A DNA stretch of 64,000 nt from Anaerolineae bacterium (GTDB lineage: Bacteria > Chloroflexota > Anaerolineae > DUEN01), in NCBI GenBank assembly GCA_025060615.1, contig JANXBS010000010.1, forward strand, positions 62,001 through 126,000. The letters run 5' to 3'. The notes below the pieces were generated by a model. The model saw nothing but the letters and a program-made list of their open reading frames with translations. It made no database searches and had not been told where the DNA came from. A program made the translations under genes and the position numbers. Positions 1-9,246 of the stretch are shown one piece after another. Numbering within the stretch: position 1 is the stretch's first letter; every line of letters starts with the position of its first letter.

Positions 1-795
1 CTTTTTCAGGGTAACTTAGGTCGCTCTATGCTCAACCGCCACCTCGTGCGGGATGATCTCGCAAAGTATTTCCCCGCCACCCTAGAGTTGGTGCTGGTCT
101 CCATGGCCTTTGCGATTGTGATCGGCATCCCAGCCGCTGTGCTGGCCGCAGTATATCGCGATCGCTGGCCGGATCAGGTGAGCCGGATCATCGCTCTCTC
201 TGGCATCAGTATGCCCCTGTTTTGGCTGGCAATTATGCTCCAATTGATCCTGGGTCAGTGGTTGCGCCTGTTGCCTATCAGCGGCCGCTTTGACCCAAGG
301 CTCCCTTATCCCAGGGAGATCACCGGGCTGCTGTTGCTTGACACCTTGCTTCTCGGCGATCTCAAGAGCTTCTTCGTCGCCCTGAAGTACATCTTCTTGC
401 CGGCGTTGACTCAGTCTCTCATCGCCCTGGCCTTGATTATGCGCCTGCTGCGGGCCGACATCCTGGAGGTTCTGCAGAAGGACTTCGTGCGAATGGCGCG
501 AGCGAACGGCATCCCTGAGCGTATCATCCTGTTCAAGTATGTGCTCAAAAACGGCCTAATCGCCACGGTATCTATGCTGGGTTTTTTGTTTGGATTTCTG
601 CTGGGCGGCTCCGTCATGGTGGAGACGGTCTTCAACTGGCCGGGGTTAGGGCTATACTCGATGAACTCGGCCCTCAGTCTGGACTTTCAGCCGATCATGG
701 GGATCACGCTATTTGTCGGGCTGCTCTTCACATTGGTGAATCTGGCCACCGACCTGATGTATGGCGTGTTGGACCCACGTATCCGCTATGGATAG
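1..795 (+). CDS. ABC importer permease, DppB/OppB type (5' end outside window)
   Basis: Inner-membrane permease subunit of a peptide/opine/nickel-type ABC importer. The frame is open from base 1 and the residues before the first ATG (position 28) still fit the family (a GNLGRS motif followed by a PATLEL segment), so the gene begins left of the window. Family members have about 300-330 residues and only about 264 are visible. Several hydrophobic segments are seen, and the EAA-like cytoplasmic loop that contacts the ATPases lies near the middle (RMARANGIPE), followed by the GGSVMVETVF and PGLG motifs typical of DppB. It is followed after 51 bp by the second permease and then both ATPases, so it is the first visible gene of a dpp-type operon. 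The substrate cannot be read from sequence; the downstream HyuA/DUF917 genes suggest a cyclic amide or a peptide-like compound (inference). Confidence 0.93.
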   Translation, partial: LFQGNLGRSMLNRHLVRDDLAKYFPATLELVLVSMAFAIVIGIPAAVLAAVYRDRWPDQVSRIIALSGISMPLFWLAIMLQLILGQWLRLLPISGRFDPRLPYPREITGLLLLDTLLLGDLKSFFVALKYIFLPALTQSLIALALIMRLLRADILEVLQKDFVRMARANGIPERIILFKYVLKNGLIATVSMLGFLFGFLLGGSVMVETVFNWPGLGLYSMNSALSLDFQPIMGITLFVGLLFTLVNLATDLMYGVLDPRIRYG

Positions 796-846
796 GGTGA
801 TGCGTCATGTATGATGTGTCCCATTTGCGCTTACGAGTGATGAGCT

Positions 847-1770
847 ATGAGTGAGGCCATTGCTTTCCGAGTTGACCTAAGAGGATGGTGGCAACGGTGG
901 CGCCACGAGAACGAGAGCCTAATCGAGGACTGGCGGCGCGCGCTCTACCGCTTCCGTCAGAGCACTCTCTCGATGGTGGGGTTGGGGATCGTCCTGTTCC
1001 TCTTCTTGGTCGCGCTGACCGGTCCTTGGTGGGTGCCGTACCCAGAGGATGCCACAGGGACCCTGCACATCGAGGAACGGTTTCAGCCTCCTAGCCTTCG
1101 CCACCCTTTCGGCACCGATGAGGTCGGGCGTGACATCTTCACCCGCACCGTGATAGGCACCCGCATCTCGTTTCAAGTAGGAGTGATCATCCTGGTAGTT
1201 GCCATCAGCATTGGGGTGACCCTGGGCGGGCTGGCCGGCTATCTGGGGGGATGGATCAGCGAGCTTATCATGCGCCTAGCAGACATCATGCTCACATTCC
1301 CCGGCATCTTCCTGGCCCTCAGCATCACCGCCGCGCTGGGGCCGGGGGTGACCAATGCCATGCTGGCCTTGTCCATTACCTGGTGGCCCGGCTACGCGCG
1401 GTTAGTCCAGGCTCAGGTGATGTCCGCGCGGGAGGATGACTATGTGCAGGCTGCTAAGGCAATGGGAGCCAGCCATCTACGCATCATTTTTCGTCACATC
1501 TTGCCCAACATTATTCCCGCTATCATCGTGAAGGCCTCGATGGACATCGGCTTTGCTATCCTGAGCTTGGCCGCCCTGGGCTTCATCGGCGTGGGAGCTC
1601 AGCCGCCGGTCCCCGAGTGGGGAGCCATGATCTCCAAGGGGCGCGGCTATCTGCCCCACTATTGGTGGTACTCCACCTTCCCTGGGTTGGCCATGTTCTT
1701 GACCGTGTTCGGCTTCAACTTGCTCGGCGATGGGCTGCGCGATGTAGTGGACCCGCGCTCGCGACGCTAA
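847..1770 (+). CDS. ABC importer permease, DppC/OppC type
   Basis: Second membrane subunit of the importer, 307 residues, normal length for DppC. An N-terminal OppC_N-type segment holds the first membrane helix (about residues 40-65), followed by the family motif HPFGTDEVGRD (near residue 88) and a binding-protein-dependent permease domain with five further helices. The EAA loop reads QAAKAMGASHLRIIFRHILP and the C-terminus has the usual GDGLRDVVDPR ending. It pairs with the upstream DppB-type subunit as a heterodimer. The gene shares strand and spacing with its neighbours and is probably co-transcribed. A second, truncated DppC-like gene occurs near 51 kb and may be compared with it. Confidence 0.95.
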   Translation: MSEAIAFRVDLRGWWQRWRHENESLIEDWRRALYRFRQSTLSMVGLGIVLFLFLVALTGPWWVPYPEDATGTLHIEERFQPPSLRHPFGTDEVGRDIFTRTVIGTRISFQVGVIILVVAISIGVTLGGLAGYLGGWISELIMRLADIMLTFPGIFLALSITAALGPGVTNAMLALSITWWPGYARLVQAQVMSAREDDYVQAAKAMGASHLRIIFRHILPNIIPAIIVKASMDIGFAILSLAALGFIGVGAQPPVPEWGAMISKGRGYLPHYWWYSTFPGLAMFLTVFGFNLLGDGLRDVVDPRSRR

Positions 1771-1843
1771 GAGCCTGTCTGAAGACTTCATCGGGTGGGC
1801 GAAGGCGAGCCTTCACTTACCCAATGATGTATCTGGGGCGATA

Positions 1844-2875
1844 ATGGACGAGGATGTGCTAGTCTCGATTCGAGATTTGCATGTCAATTTCCACACTTTC
1901 GACGGCGTGGTGCGAGCGTTAGCCGGCGTGAACCTCGAGCTACGCCGTGGCGATGTGTTGGGGCTGGTGGGTGAGACGGGATGTGGCAAGACGATGACGG
2001 CGCTGAGCATCCCTCACCTGATCCCTTGCCCACCAGGTGAGATCGCCCAAGGTGAGGTCCTGTTTGACGGCAAGAATGTGCTGGCGATGAGCAACGGGGA
2101 GCTGCGCCGGTTGCGAGCCACCCGGATGGCGATGATCTTCCAAGACCCGACCACCAACTTGAACCCGGTCTTCACCATCGAAGAGCAAATGGTGGATGCC
2201 ATCCTTAGCAAAGCGGAGGCTCCTGCCACGATGGCAATGGCCCCATTCGCCAAATGGCTCCCATCGAACCGCCAACGCCGGCGAGAGGCTCGCCGCATAG
2301 CCGTTGAGGCACTGCGCAGGGTAGGAATCCCCGACCCTGAGCGTCGCATCGCTAGCTATCCCCACGAGTTCAGCGGCGGGATGAGGCAGCGAGTGTTGAT
2401 CGCCATGGCGATCGCAGGCCGGCCGGAGCTGCTCATCGCCGACGAGCCCACTACCGCCCTTGACGTCTCCATTCAGGCCCAAATCTTGAGGCTGATCCAG
2501 GACTTGGTGCGTGAGCTGGACCTGACGGTACTGTTGATCACTCATAACCTGGGGGTTGTCGCCAAGGTCTGCAACAAAGCGGCCGTAATGTATGCCGGCC
2601 GAGTGGTAGAGCAGGGGCCAGTGCGCAGTATCTTCAAAGAGCCGTGTCATCCGTACACTCGTGGCCTGTTACGGGCCGTGCCGAGGCGCGACAAGGGGAA
2701 GGGTGAGCTACAGGGGATCGCTGGCTCCATCCCCAGCCTAATAAACCCGCCGGTCGGATGTCGTTTCCATCCCCGCTGTCCTCATGCTATGCCACAATGC
2801 GCCTTTGAGCCGCCTCCCGTGATGCGGCTCGTGGGGCACGCGCATTATGTGGCGTGTCATCTGTACGATATATGA
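1844..2875 (+). CDS. ABC importer ATP-binding protein, DppD/OppD type
   Basis: Cytoplasmic ATPase subunit, 343 residues. Walker A is GETGCGKT (near residue 44), the Q-loop FQDPTTNLNP follows, then the signature FSGGMRQRV, Walker B LLIADEPTTALD and the H-loop ITHNLGVV. The C-terminal oligopeptide/dipeptide domain carries a Cys cluster of the CRFHPRCPHA type (CX5C...C) that in this family is reported to bind an iron-sulfur cluster or metal. The ATG at 1844 gives the usual N-terminus of the family. It works with the DppF-type protein encoded 34 bp downstream, forming an ATPase heterodimer under the two permeases. Confidence 0.95.
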   Translation: MDEDVLVSIRDLHVNFHTFDGVVRALAGVNLELRRGDVLGLVGETGCGKTMTALSIPHLIPCPPGEIAQGEVLFDGKNVLAMSNGELRRLRATRMAMIFQDPTTNLNPVFTIEEQMVDAILSKAEAPATMAMAPFAKWLPSNRQRRREARRIAVEALRRVGIPDPERRIASYPHEFSGGMRQRVLIAMAIAGRPELLIADEPTTALDVSIQAQILRLIQDLVRELDLTVLLITHNLGVVAKVCNKAAVMYAGRVVEQGPVRSIFKEPCHPYTRGLLRAVPRRDKGKGELQGIAGSIPSLINPPVGCRFHPRCPHAMPQCAFEPPPVMRLVGHAHYVACHLYDI

Positions 2876-2909
2876 GAGATATGACGCGTCGCACGGAGAG
2901 CTCTAACCT

Positions 2910-3908
2910 ATGAATGGCCCCCTTCTGCAGGTCCGCCAACTCACTAAGTATTTCCCTGTGCGCGGCGGCCTCTTCCGTCGCCATGTGGACGATATTCGCG
3001 CCGTGGATGGCGTGGACTTGGAGATTCACGCAGGGGAATCCTTTGGCCTGGTCGGTGAGTCAGGCTCGGGCAAGACTACCCTGGGCAAGCTGATCCTCCG
3101 TCTCATCGAGCCCACCTCTGGCCAGGTCCTCTTCGAAGGGCGAGATGTGCTCCGGCTGTCCGAGCGGGAGATGCGCAGCTACCGCGCTCATATGCAGATT
3201 GTCTTCCAAGACCCCTTCTCCTCACTGAATCCCCGCATGAAGGTCAAGCAGATCATCGCTGAGCCGATGATCATCCATCGCCTGGCGCGCGGTGCCGAGC
3301 TGGAAGCGCGCGTGCGGGAGCTGGCACGGCTGGTGGGGCTGACCGAGGATCACCTACACCGCTATCCCCATGAGTTTAGCGGCGGCCAACGCCAGCGCAT
3401 TGGCATCGCCCGCGCCCTGGCCTTGCAGCCCAAGCTCATCATCCTGGACGAGCCCACTTCTGCCCTCGATGTCTCCGTCCAGGCGCAGATTCTTAACCTG
3501 CTGTTGGACTTGCAACGGCGTCTAAACCTGACTTATCTGATGATCTCGCACGACCTAGGCGTGATCCGCTACATGTGCGACCGGGTAGCCCTGATGTACT
3601 TAGGGCGCATCGTCGAGCTGGGGACCGTGGATCAGATCTTCAACGCGCCCCGGCACCCGTATACACAGGCCTTGCTGTCGGCTATGCCAGAGCCTGACCC
3701 GGATCATCAGGGGGAACAAATCGTCCTACAGGGGGAGATCTCCACGCTGGCCAGTCCACACCAGGGCTGCCCCTTTGCGCCGCGCTGCCCGGCCCCGAAG
3801 GTTCGCGCCTGCACGGAACACATGCCCCCCCTTCTGGACATCGGCCGGGGCCACCAGGTGGCCTGTCACCTGGTGACGCTCGGCAGCTCGCCATTGGTTA
3901 CTCGCTGA
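2910..3908 (+). CDS. ABC importer ATP-binding protein, DppF/OppF type
   Basis: Second cytoplasmic ATPase of the importer, 332 residues. Walker [10 protein letters not shown]-loop [12 protein letters not shown], signature [15 protein letters not shown], Walker [13 protein letters not shown] and H-loop ISHDLGVI are all intact. The C-terminal oligopeptide-transporter domain ends with a [10 protein letters not shown] Cys motif. The N-terminal phrase [12 protein letters not shown] is typical of DppF. No substrate-binding protein gene is seen in the visible part of the operon; it may lie left of the window. Confidence 0.95.
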   Translation: MNGPLLQVRQLTKYFPVRGGLFRRHVDDIRAVDGVDLEIHAGESFGLVGESGSGKTTLGKLILRLIEPTSGQVLFEGRDVLRLSEREMRSYRAHMQIVFQDPFSSLNPRMKVKQIIAEPMIIHRLARGAELEARVRELARLVGLTEDHLHRYPHEFSGGQRQRIGIARALALQPKLIILDEPTSALDVSVQAQILNLLLDLQRRLNLTYLMISHDLGVIRYMCDRVALMYLGRIVELGTVDQIFNAPRHPYTQALLSAMPEPDPDHQGEQIVLQGEISTLASPHQGCPFAPRCPAPKVRACTEHMPPLLDIGRGHQVACHLVTLGSSPLVTR

Positions 3909-3955
3909 TCACTGATCGCTCATTGCTGAATCGCTAAAACCTGAAGGAGGCTGGG

Positions 3956-5497
3956 ATGAGGATCGGCATAGACGTAGGTGGCACCAATACCGATGCGGTG
4001 CTCATGAAAGGTATGACGGTAGTAGATGCGGTGAAGACGCCTACTACCCCTGACGTCAGCACGGGCATCACCACGGCCCTTCGGAACCTGCTCGCGAAGA
4101 CGCGCGTGGACCCGGCGGCGATTACCGCAGTGATGATCGGGACGACTCATTTCACCAACGCCGTGATCGAGCGCAAACACTTAATGCCCACGGCCGCAGT
4201 ACGGCTGGGGCTGCCAGCGACAGCTGGGCTGCCCCCCATGGTAGATTGGCCGCCTGACCTGCGCGAGGCGATTGGCAATCACTGGTATCTGGTCCACGGC
4301 GGCCACGAGTTCGATGGCCGTCGCATCTCCAAGCCGGATGAACGAGAGCTGCGCCAGGTGGCCCAGCAGATCAAGGACAAAGGTATCCGGGCGATCGCCG
4401 TCTCCAGCGTCTTCTCCCCGGTGAACCCGGAGGACGAGAACTGGGCCGCTGCGATCCTCCAGGATGAGATCCCCGACGCCCACATCACCCGTTCTCACGA
4501 GATCGGGCGTATCGGGTTGCTGGAGCGGGAGAACGCGGCGATCATGAACGCCTGTCTCCAGGACCTGGCTCGGCGCATCATCGCGTCCTTTCGACAGGCT
4601 CTGGTCGAGATGAACATCCAGGCGCCGTTCTACTTGAGCCAGAACGATGGCACCTTAATGAGCGCCGAATTCGCTGAGAAGTACCCCGTCTTCACTTTCG
4701 CTTCCGGGCCTACCAACAGCATGCGCGGCGCGGCCTTCCTCTCCGGGGTGAAGGAGGCTATGGTGGTAGACCTGGGCGGCACCACCTCCGACGTAGGGAT
4801 GCTCATCCATGGCTTCCCCCGGGAAGCCTCGGTGGCGGTGGAGATCGGCGGCGTGCGCACCAACTTCCGTATGCCTGACGTCTACTCCTTCGGCCTGGGC
4901 GGCGGCAGCTTGGTGAGGCGCGACCCTCTCCAGATCGGCCCTCAGAGTGTGGGCTATGAGTTGACGACCAAGGCTTGGGTTTTCGGCGGCGATGTGCTGA
5001 CAGCTACAGATATCGCTGTAGCAGGCGGGCTGGCGGATATCGGCGACCGCAGCGCGGTGCGCTCGCTGGACGGTAGCTTTGTGCGCGAGGCGTTGGACCT
5101 GATGCAGCAGATGGTAGACGCCGCTGTAGATCGCATGAAGACAAGCGCCGAGCCGATCCCAGTGATCCTGGTGGGCGGAGGGACCATCCTGGTCTCACGT
5201 CCTGTGGCCGGTGCCTCCGAGATCATCCGGCCTGAGCATTACGCTGTAGCTAACGCGATCGGCGCAGCCATCGCCCAAGTGGGCGCGGAGACCGATCGGA
5301 TTTTCTCCCTGGCGACCATGTCGCGAGAGGAGGCCCTGAATCAGGCCAAAGAGGAGGCGATCGCCAAAGCGCTGGCAGCCGGCGCGGCGAAGGAGACCAT
5401 CCAGATTGTGGACGTGGAGGAAGTGCCGCTCACCTATCTTCCCAGCAACGCCACCCGTATCCGGGTCAAAGCGGTAGGCGATCTTCAACTAGATTGA
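3956..5497 (+). CDS. Hydantoinase/oxoprolinase family protein (HyuA-like)
   Basis: A 513-residue protein of the hydantoinase A / oxoprolinase family, whose members hydrolyse cyclic amides with ATP. The N-terminus starts with the actin-like phosphate loop IGIDVGGTNTDAV, and a second nucleotide loop, VVDLGGTTSDVGML, lies near residue 270, as in Hydant_A_N followed by Hydantoinase_A. GLGGGS near residue 315 and ILVGGGTILV near residue 403 are further family signatures. It is shorter than 5-oxoprolinases or HyuA of about 690 residues, but this short form is typical when DUF917 genes sit next to it, as here. A strong ribosome site (AAGGAGG, 3943-3949) fixes the ATG. The actual substrate is not known; acetone-carboxylase-like or hydantoinase-like activity would be guesses. 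Confidence 0.9.
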   Translation: MRIGIDVGGTNTDAVLMKGMTVVDAVKTPTTPDVSTGITTALRNLLAKTRVDPAAITAVMIGTTHFTNAVIERKHLMPTAAVRLGLPATAGLPPMVDWPPDLREAIGNHWYLVHGGHEFDGRRISKPDERELRQVAQQIKDKGIRAIAVSSVFSPVNPEDENWAAAILQDEIPDAHITRSHEIGRIGLLERENAAIMNACLQDLARRIIASFRQALVEMNIQAPFYLSQNDGTLMSAEFAEKYPVFTFASGPTNSMRGAAFLSGVKEAMVVDLGGTTSDVGMLIHGFPREASVAVEIGGVRTNFRMPDVYSFGLGGGSLVRRDPLQIGPQSVGYELTTKAWVFGGDVLTATDIAVAGGLADIGDRSAVRSLDGSFVREALDLMQQMVDAAVDRMKTSAEPIPVILVGGGTILVSRPVAGASEIIRPEHYAVANAIGAAIAQVGAETDRIFSLATMSREEALNQAKEEAIAKALAAGAAKETIQIVDVEEVPLTYLPSNATRIRVKAVGDLQLD

Positions 5498-5555
5498 GGG
5501 GTTTCATCTGTTGCACGTTCAAACGTTCGACAGTACACGTATAAACTCCTGTTCC

Positions 5556-6686
5556 ATGTGGATGTTGAGCGCCGAGGACTTGGAGTCCATCGCTATTGGA
5601 GCGGGGATCTTGGGCGCTGGCGGAGGCGGCAACCCGTACCTGGGTAAGCTCCGCATGCGCTGTCTGCTGGAAGAAGGACGTTACGTTTCCATCATCCTGC
5701 CTGAGGCGTTACCAGACGACGCGCTGGTGGTCACTATAGGCGGCATCGGTGCCCCGACAGTGGGCGTGGAGAAGCTCGAACGGGGTGATGAGGAAGTGCG
5801 CGCGCTGCAAGCCCTCGAGGCATTTCTGGGCCGGCGAGCTGATGCCCTGATCTCGGTGGAGATCGGTGGCGGGAACTCGGTGGCCCCGCTGATTGCGGCC
5901 GCGCAGGTCGGCCTGCCTGTCGTAGACGCCGACGGCATGGGTCGCGCCTTCCCCGAGATCCCCATGACCTCGTTTTTCATCTACGGCGTGGATCCCACCC
6001 CGGCCGTGTTGTGCGATGAGAAGGGCAACGTCGTTCTATTCCCTCGGGCGCAGGACGCCCGCACGCTCGAACGCCTGGCGCGTTCGGTTACCATCGCGAT
6101 GGGGTGCACGGCCACCTTTGCCATGGCCCCCATGACGGGCGCCCAGGTGAAGCGCACCGCGGTGTGGCACACCCTCTCCCTGACCAAAGCCATCGGCGAC
6201 CAGGTGCAGGCCGCGCGACGGCAGGGGCGGGACCCCGTTCAGAGCATTCTGGAGCTGAGCGACGGCCAGGTGATCTTTCGCGGCAAGATCACTGATGTGG
6301 CCCGGCGTACCACGGGAGGTTTCGCCCGCGGCACGGCCACCATTGCCGGAGTGGAATCGTACGCCGGCCAGGAGATGGTCATCGAGTTTCAGAACGAGAA
6401 CTTGATCGCTCAAGTGCGGCAGAGAGATCAGGGAACAGGGGCACAGCAGAGCGACGGCGAGATCCGGGCTACTGTCCCTGACTTGATCTGCATCGTGGAC
6501 GACGACACGGGCGAGCCGATCACCACCGAACTTCTGCGTTACGGATTTCGCGTGACGGTACTGGGCATACCCTGCTCAGACAAACTGCGCACGCCGGAAG
6601 CGCTGGCAGTGGTCGGCCCCCAGGCGTTTGGCTATCCGGTGGAGTATCATCCCCTGCCTAAGCGGAAGAGAGGAGGCATCGCATGA
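5556..6686 (+). CDS. DUF917 family protein, copy 1
   Basis: Member of the DUF917 family (CoxX-like), of unknown reaction, usually encoded beside hydantoinase-like proteins. The frame is open back to a TTG at 5511, but the ATG at 5556 makes the N-terminus align residue for residue with copy 2 (both reach their LG-x-GGGG motif, GAGGGGNPYLGKL here, at the same residue number), so 5556 is preferred although the ribosome site is weak. Shared blocks include GAPTVGVEKL, DGMGRAFPEIPM, RSVTIAMGCTA, FRGKITDV and RYGFRVTVLGIPC. The Asp-Gly-Met-Gly-Arg and Met-Gly-Cys-Thr blocks are the best candidates for an active site (inference). Its stop codon overlaps the start of copy 2 (ATGA). Confidence 0.88.
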   Translation: MWMLSAEDLESIAIGAGILGAGGGGNPYLGKLRMRCLLEEGRYVSIILPEALPDDALVVTIGGIGAPTVGVEKLERGDEEVRALQALEAFLGRRADALISVEIGGGNSVAPLIAAAQVGLPVVDADGMGRAFPEIPMTSFFIYGVDPTPAVLCDEKGNVVLFPRAQDARTLERLARSVTIAMGCTATFAMAPMTGAQVKRTAVWHTLSLTKAIGDQVQAARRQGRDPVQSILELSDGQVIFRGKITDVARRTTGGFARGTATIAGVESYAGQEMVIEFQNENLIAQVRQRDQGTGAQQSDGEIRATVPDLICIVDDDTGEPITTELLRYGFRVTVLGIPCSDKLRTPEALAVVGPQAFGYPVEYHPLPKRKRGGIA

Positions 6687-7762
6687 GGAAGCTGGACGTC
6701 CAGAACGTGGAAGACCTGGCCCTGGGAGCCGCCGTACTGGGCACCGGCGGTGGGGGCGATCCCTACATTGGCAAGCTCATGGCGATCCATGCCATCGAGA
6801 GATATGGCCCGGTGACCTTGCTCTCCCTGGATGAAATCGGCGATGACGATCTGATCGTGCCTGCTGCTATGATGGGAGCTCCCACCGTCATGGTGGAGAA
6901 GCTGCCGCAGGGGGATGAGGCGATCAAGGCCTTTCAAGCTCTGGAGGACTACCTCGGCAGGAAGATCAACGCCACCATGTCCATTGAGGCGGGAGGGCTC
7001 AACTCGACCATCCCGATCACGGTAGCTGCTCGGCTGGGGTTGCCGATGGTAGACTGCGACGGCATGGGCCGCGCCTTCCCTGAGATCCCCATGGTGACCC
7101 ACACGCTGTACGGCGTCTCGGCCACGCCGTTCGCCATGGCGGACGAGAAGGGGAACAGCGCGATCCTGAACACCATTGACAATCACTGGACAGAGCGGCT
7201 GGCTCGCAGCATCACGATTGACATGGGGTGCACAGCCCTCATCGCCTGCTACGCGGCGACCGGCCGCCAGCTCAAGGAATGCAGCGTGCCGGGCACCATC
7301 ACGTTAGCGGAACGGATTGGGCGCACCATTCGAGAGGCGCGTCAAGGCAACCGCGATGTGATCGCGGCCGTGCAGGAGGTCACTGGCGGTTTTGAGATCT
7401 TCCGAGGCAAGATCACGGACGTGCAGCGGCGGACGGAGACCGGCTTTGCGCGCGGAGAGGCCACTTTCGAGGGGATGGATGGATACGCCGGCCAGCGCAT
7501 GAAGCTCCATTTTCAGAACGAGCACCTGGTGGCGGCAGTGGATGGCCAGATCGTCGTCACCGTGCCTGATCTGATCGCTGTTCTGGACGCTGAGACCGGC
7601 CAGCCCATCACCACGGAGAGCCTGCGTTACGGCTTTCGGGTCGTGATCTTAGGCATCCCCTGTCACGAGAAATGGCGGACGCCGGCCGGCCTGGCTCTGG
7701 TGGGGCCGCGCTACTTCGGGTATGACACAGATTACGTGCCGGTAGAAGTGCGTTACCGATAA
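6683..7762 (+). CDS. DUF917 family protein, copy 2
   Basis: 359 residues, paralogue of the gene just upstream and translationally coupled to it by an ATGA overlap. It keeps all shared blocks: GTGGGGDPYIGKL at the N-terminus, GAPTVMVEKLPQGDEA, DCDGMGRAFPEIPM, ITIDMGCTALIA, FRGKITDVQRRTETGFARG and RYGFRVVILGIPC. Two tandem, clearly diverged copies suggest a heteromeric enzyme together with the HyuA-like protein, comparable to multi-subunit hydantoinases (inference). It is the last gene of the operon; a 110 bp gap with a short inverted repeat (CCATGCC/GGCATGG near 7815-7845) separates it from the MFS gene. Confidence 0.9.
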   Translation: MRKLDVQNVEDLALGAAVLGTGGGGDPYIGKLMAIHAIERYGPVTLLSLDEIGDDDLIVPAAMMGAPTVMVEKLPQGDEAIKAFQALEDYLGRKINATMSIEAGGLNSTIPITVAARLGLPMVDCDGMGRAFPEIPMVTHTLYGVSATPFAMADEKGNSAILNTIDNHWTERLARSITIDMGCTALIACYAATGRQLKECSVPGTITLAERIGRTIREARQGNRDVIAAVQEVTGGFEIFRGKITDVQRRTETGFARGEATFEGMDGYAGQRMKLHFQNEHLVAAVDGQIVVTVPDLIAVLDAETGQPITTESLRYGFRVVILGIPCHEKWRTPAGLALVGPRYFGYDTDYVPVEVRYR

Positions 7763-7871
7763 GGCGAATTTTCTCCTACCTCTCTCCCTGTGATACAATC
7801 CCGACTGGCAGCGCCATGCCTTGCCGAAAGCGAGACACGGCATGGATCGTTCATCCTGTTGAGGAGAACCC

Positions 7872-9185
7872 GTGAAGTTCCCCGGCCTCTTGGCTGTGAT
7901 TTTAACGCGTCTCCGGTTTCCGCCTTTTCCCAAACTGCGATGGTCTTTCCCTGCTGCTCTTTTCGAAAAGGAAGCCCTGACTCCACCACGTGAGCAACAT
8001 AACCAGCGCTACTTATACTGGGACATCGCCTGGTTTGGTGTGACATCCGGCATCGCCCTCAACTTTCTGGCGGTCTATGCTGTGCGTCTCGGCGCGACCG
8101 AAATCGAGGTGGGCGCGCTCACCTCAGCGCCAGCACTGATTTCGATCTTCTGGCTGATCCCAGCTGCGCAAATTGTGGCCCGCCAGCGCCATATTATGAA
8201 GCTTCTGCTATGGACTCTTTTCACCCACCGCCTGGGCTATCTGCTGATAGCGCTGTTGCCATGGGGGGTTCCAATTAGTTGGGTAGTGCCCGGCCTGGTT
8301 GCACTGTCAGCACTGCAGGCATTCCCACTCGGCCTCGCCAACATTGGTTTTTCTGCGATGTTACCTGAGGCCATTTCCAAGGAACGGCTGGGGAGAGTGA
8401 TCAGCGTCCGCAACGCGCTGATCGGAGCTACTTCCACGCTGACCGTTTTGGGCTGTGGACCCATCCTGGCGGCATTGCCCGCCCCGCTGAACTATCAAGT
8501 GTTGTTTCTAATCGCCTTCCTGGCCAGTATGGCCAGCTTATACACGGTTGCACAGCTTGATATCCCTCCGAAGAGGCGGGCTCCATCGGCCGTGCAGGGG
8601 TTGGCAGATCTGGTAGAAGGATTTCAACACTTCTGGGCCGATCGCCGATTCGTATTCTTCACGCTGGCCTCGTTCGTGCTGCACTGGGGCATATACATGG
8701 CCGCGCCGTTATTTCCGGTATACTGGGTGCATGTACTGGGGGCGTCAGACTCATTCATCAGCCTGATCGTCACACTGGGTAACGGCTCCTCCGTACTGGG
8801 AGCTTTAGCCATGGACCGTGTGCTGCGGCAATGGGGCAATCGACGTGTGGTGGGCTTCAGCATGCTGGGGCTAGCACTGATCCCGATCCTGACGGCAATG
8901 ACTCAAACCCTGCCGCCCTTGCTCGTCATCTCTTTGCTAGGAGGGCTCTTCGCGGCCGGATTGAACGTCTGCCTGTTCAATGCGCTGATCCAGGTCGCGC
9001 CTGATGCTGACCGGGAACGTTTTATTGCCATCTTCTCGGTGCTGGCGAATGTGGCTGTGTTCGCCGCGCCGCTGTCCGGCTCTTGGCTGGCAGAGATCGT
9101 GGGGATCGCGCCGGCCTTCTTCATCTCTGGAGCGATCCGCATCCTGGCCGGCGCGATGTTCTTATGGCATCGGAGCGCGTATTGA
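7872..9185 (+). CDS. MFS transporter
   Basis: 437-residue polytopic membrane protein of the major facilitator superfamily with about 11-12 hydrophobic segments. It starts at a GTG with a GAGGAG ribosome site 6 bp upstream. The first segment of about 40 residues is basic and atypical; the first clear helix follows YLYWDIAWFGVTSGIALNF. A loop of the SKERLGRVISVRNAL type after helix 4 and a second-half motif MDRVLRQWGNRRVVG correspond to MFS cytoplasmic loops. Substrate unknown. It shares strand with the operon upstream but has its own spacing. It is convergent with the dioxygenase gene, with 61 bp between the stops. Confidence 0.88.
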   Translation: MKFPGLLAVILTRLRFPPFPKLRWSFPAALFEKEALTPPREQHNQRYLYWDIAWFGVTSGIALNFLAVYAVRLGATEIEVGALTSAPALISIFWLIPAAQIVARQRHIMKLLLWTLFTHRLGYLLIALLPWGVPISWVVPGLVALSALQAFPLGLANIGFSAMLPEAISKERLGRVISVRNALIGATSTLTVLGCGPILAALPAPLNYQVLFLIAFLASMASLYTVAQLDIPPKRRAPSAVQGLADLVEGFQHFWADRRFVFFTLASFVLHWGIYMAAPLFPVYWVHVLGASDSFISLIVTLGNGSSVLGALAMDRVLRQWGNRRVVGFSMLGLALIPILTAMTQTLPPLLVISLLGGLFAAGLNVCLFNALIQVAPDADRERFIAIFSVLANVAVFAAPLSGSWLAEIVGIAPAFFISGAIRILAGAMFLWHRSAY

Positions 9186-9246
9186 CGCCGAGGGCGGTGG
9201 CCCCGATAGATGCTTGAGCCGGCGCTCCTCTGGATGCCTGACGAGT

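Noticed and set aside
1940-2650. Long open frame on the minus strand inside the DppD-type gene
   Set aside because: Antisense to an unmistakable ATPase; its composition follows the codon use of the real gene and no family is recognised.
7813-7848. Inverted repeat CCATGCC/GGCATGG before the MFS gene as a terminator
   Set aside because: Short arms, a long loop and no T run; mentioned only as a weak hairpin.
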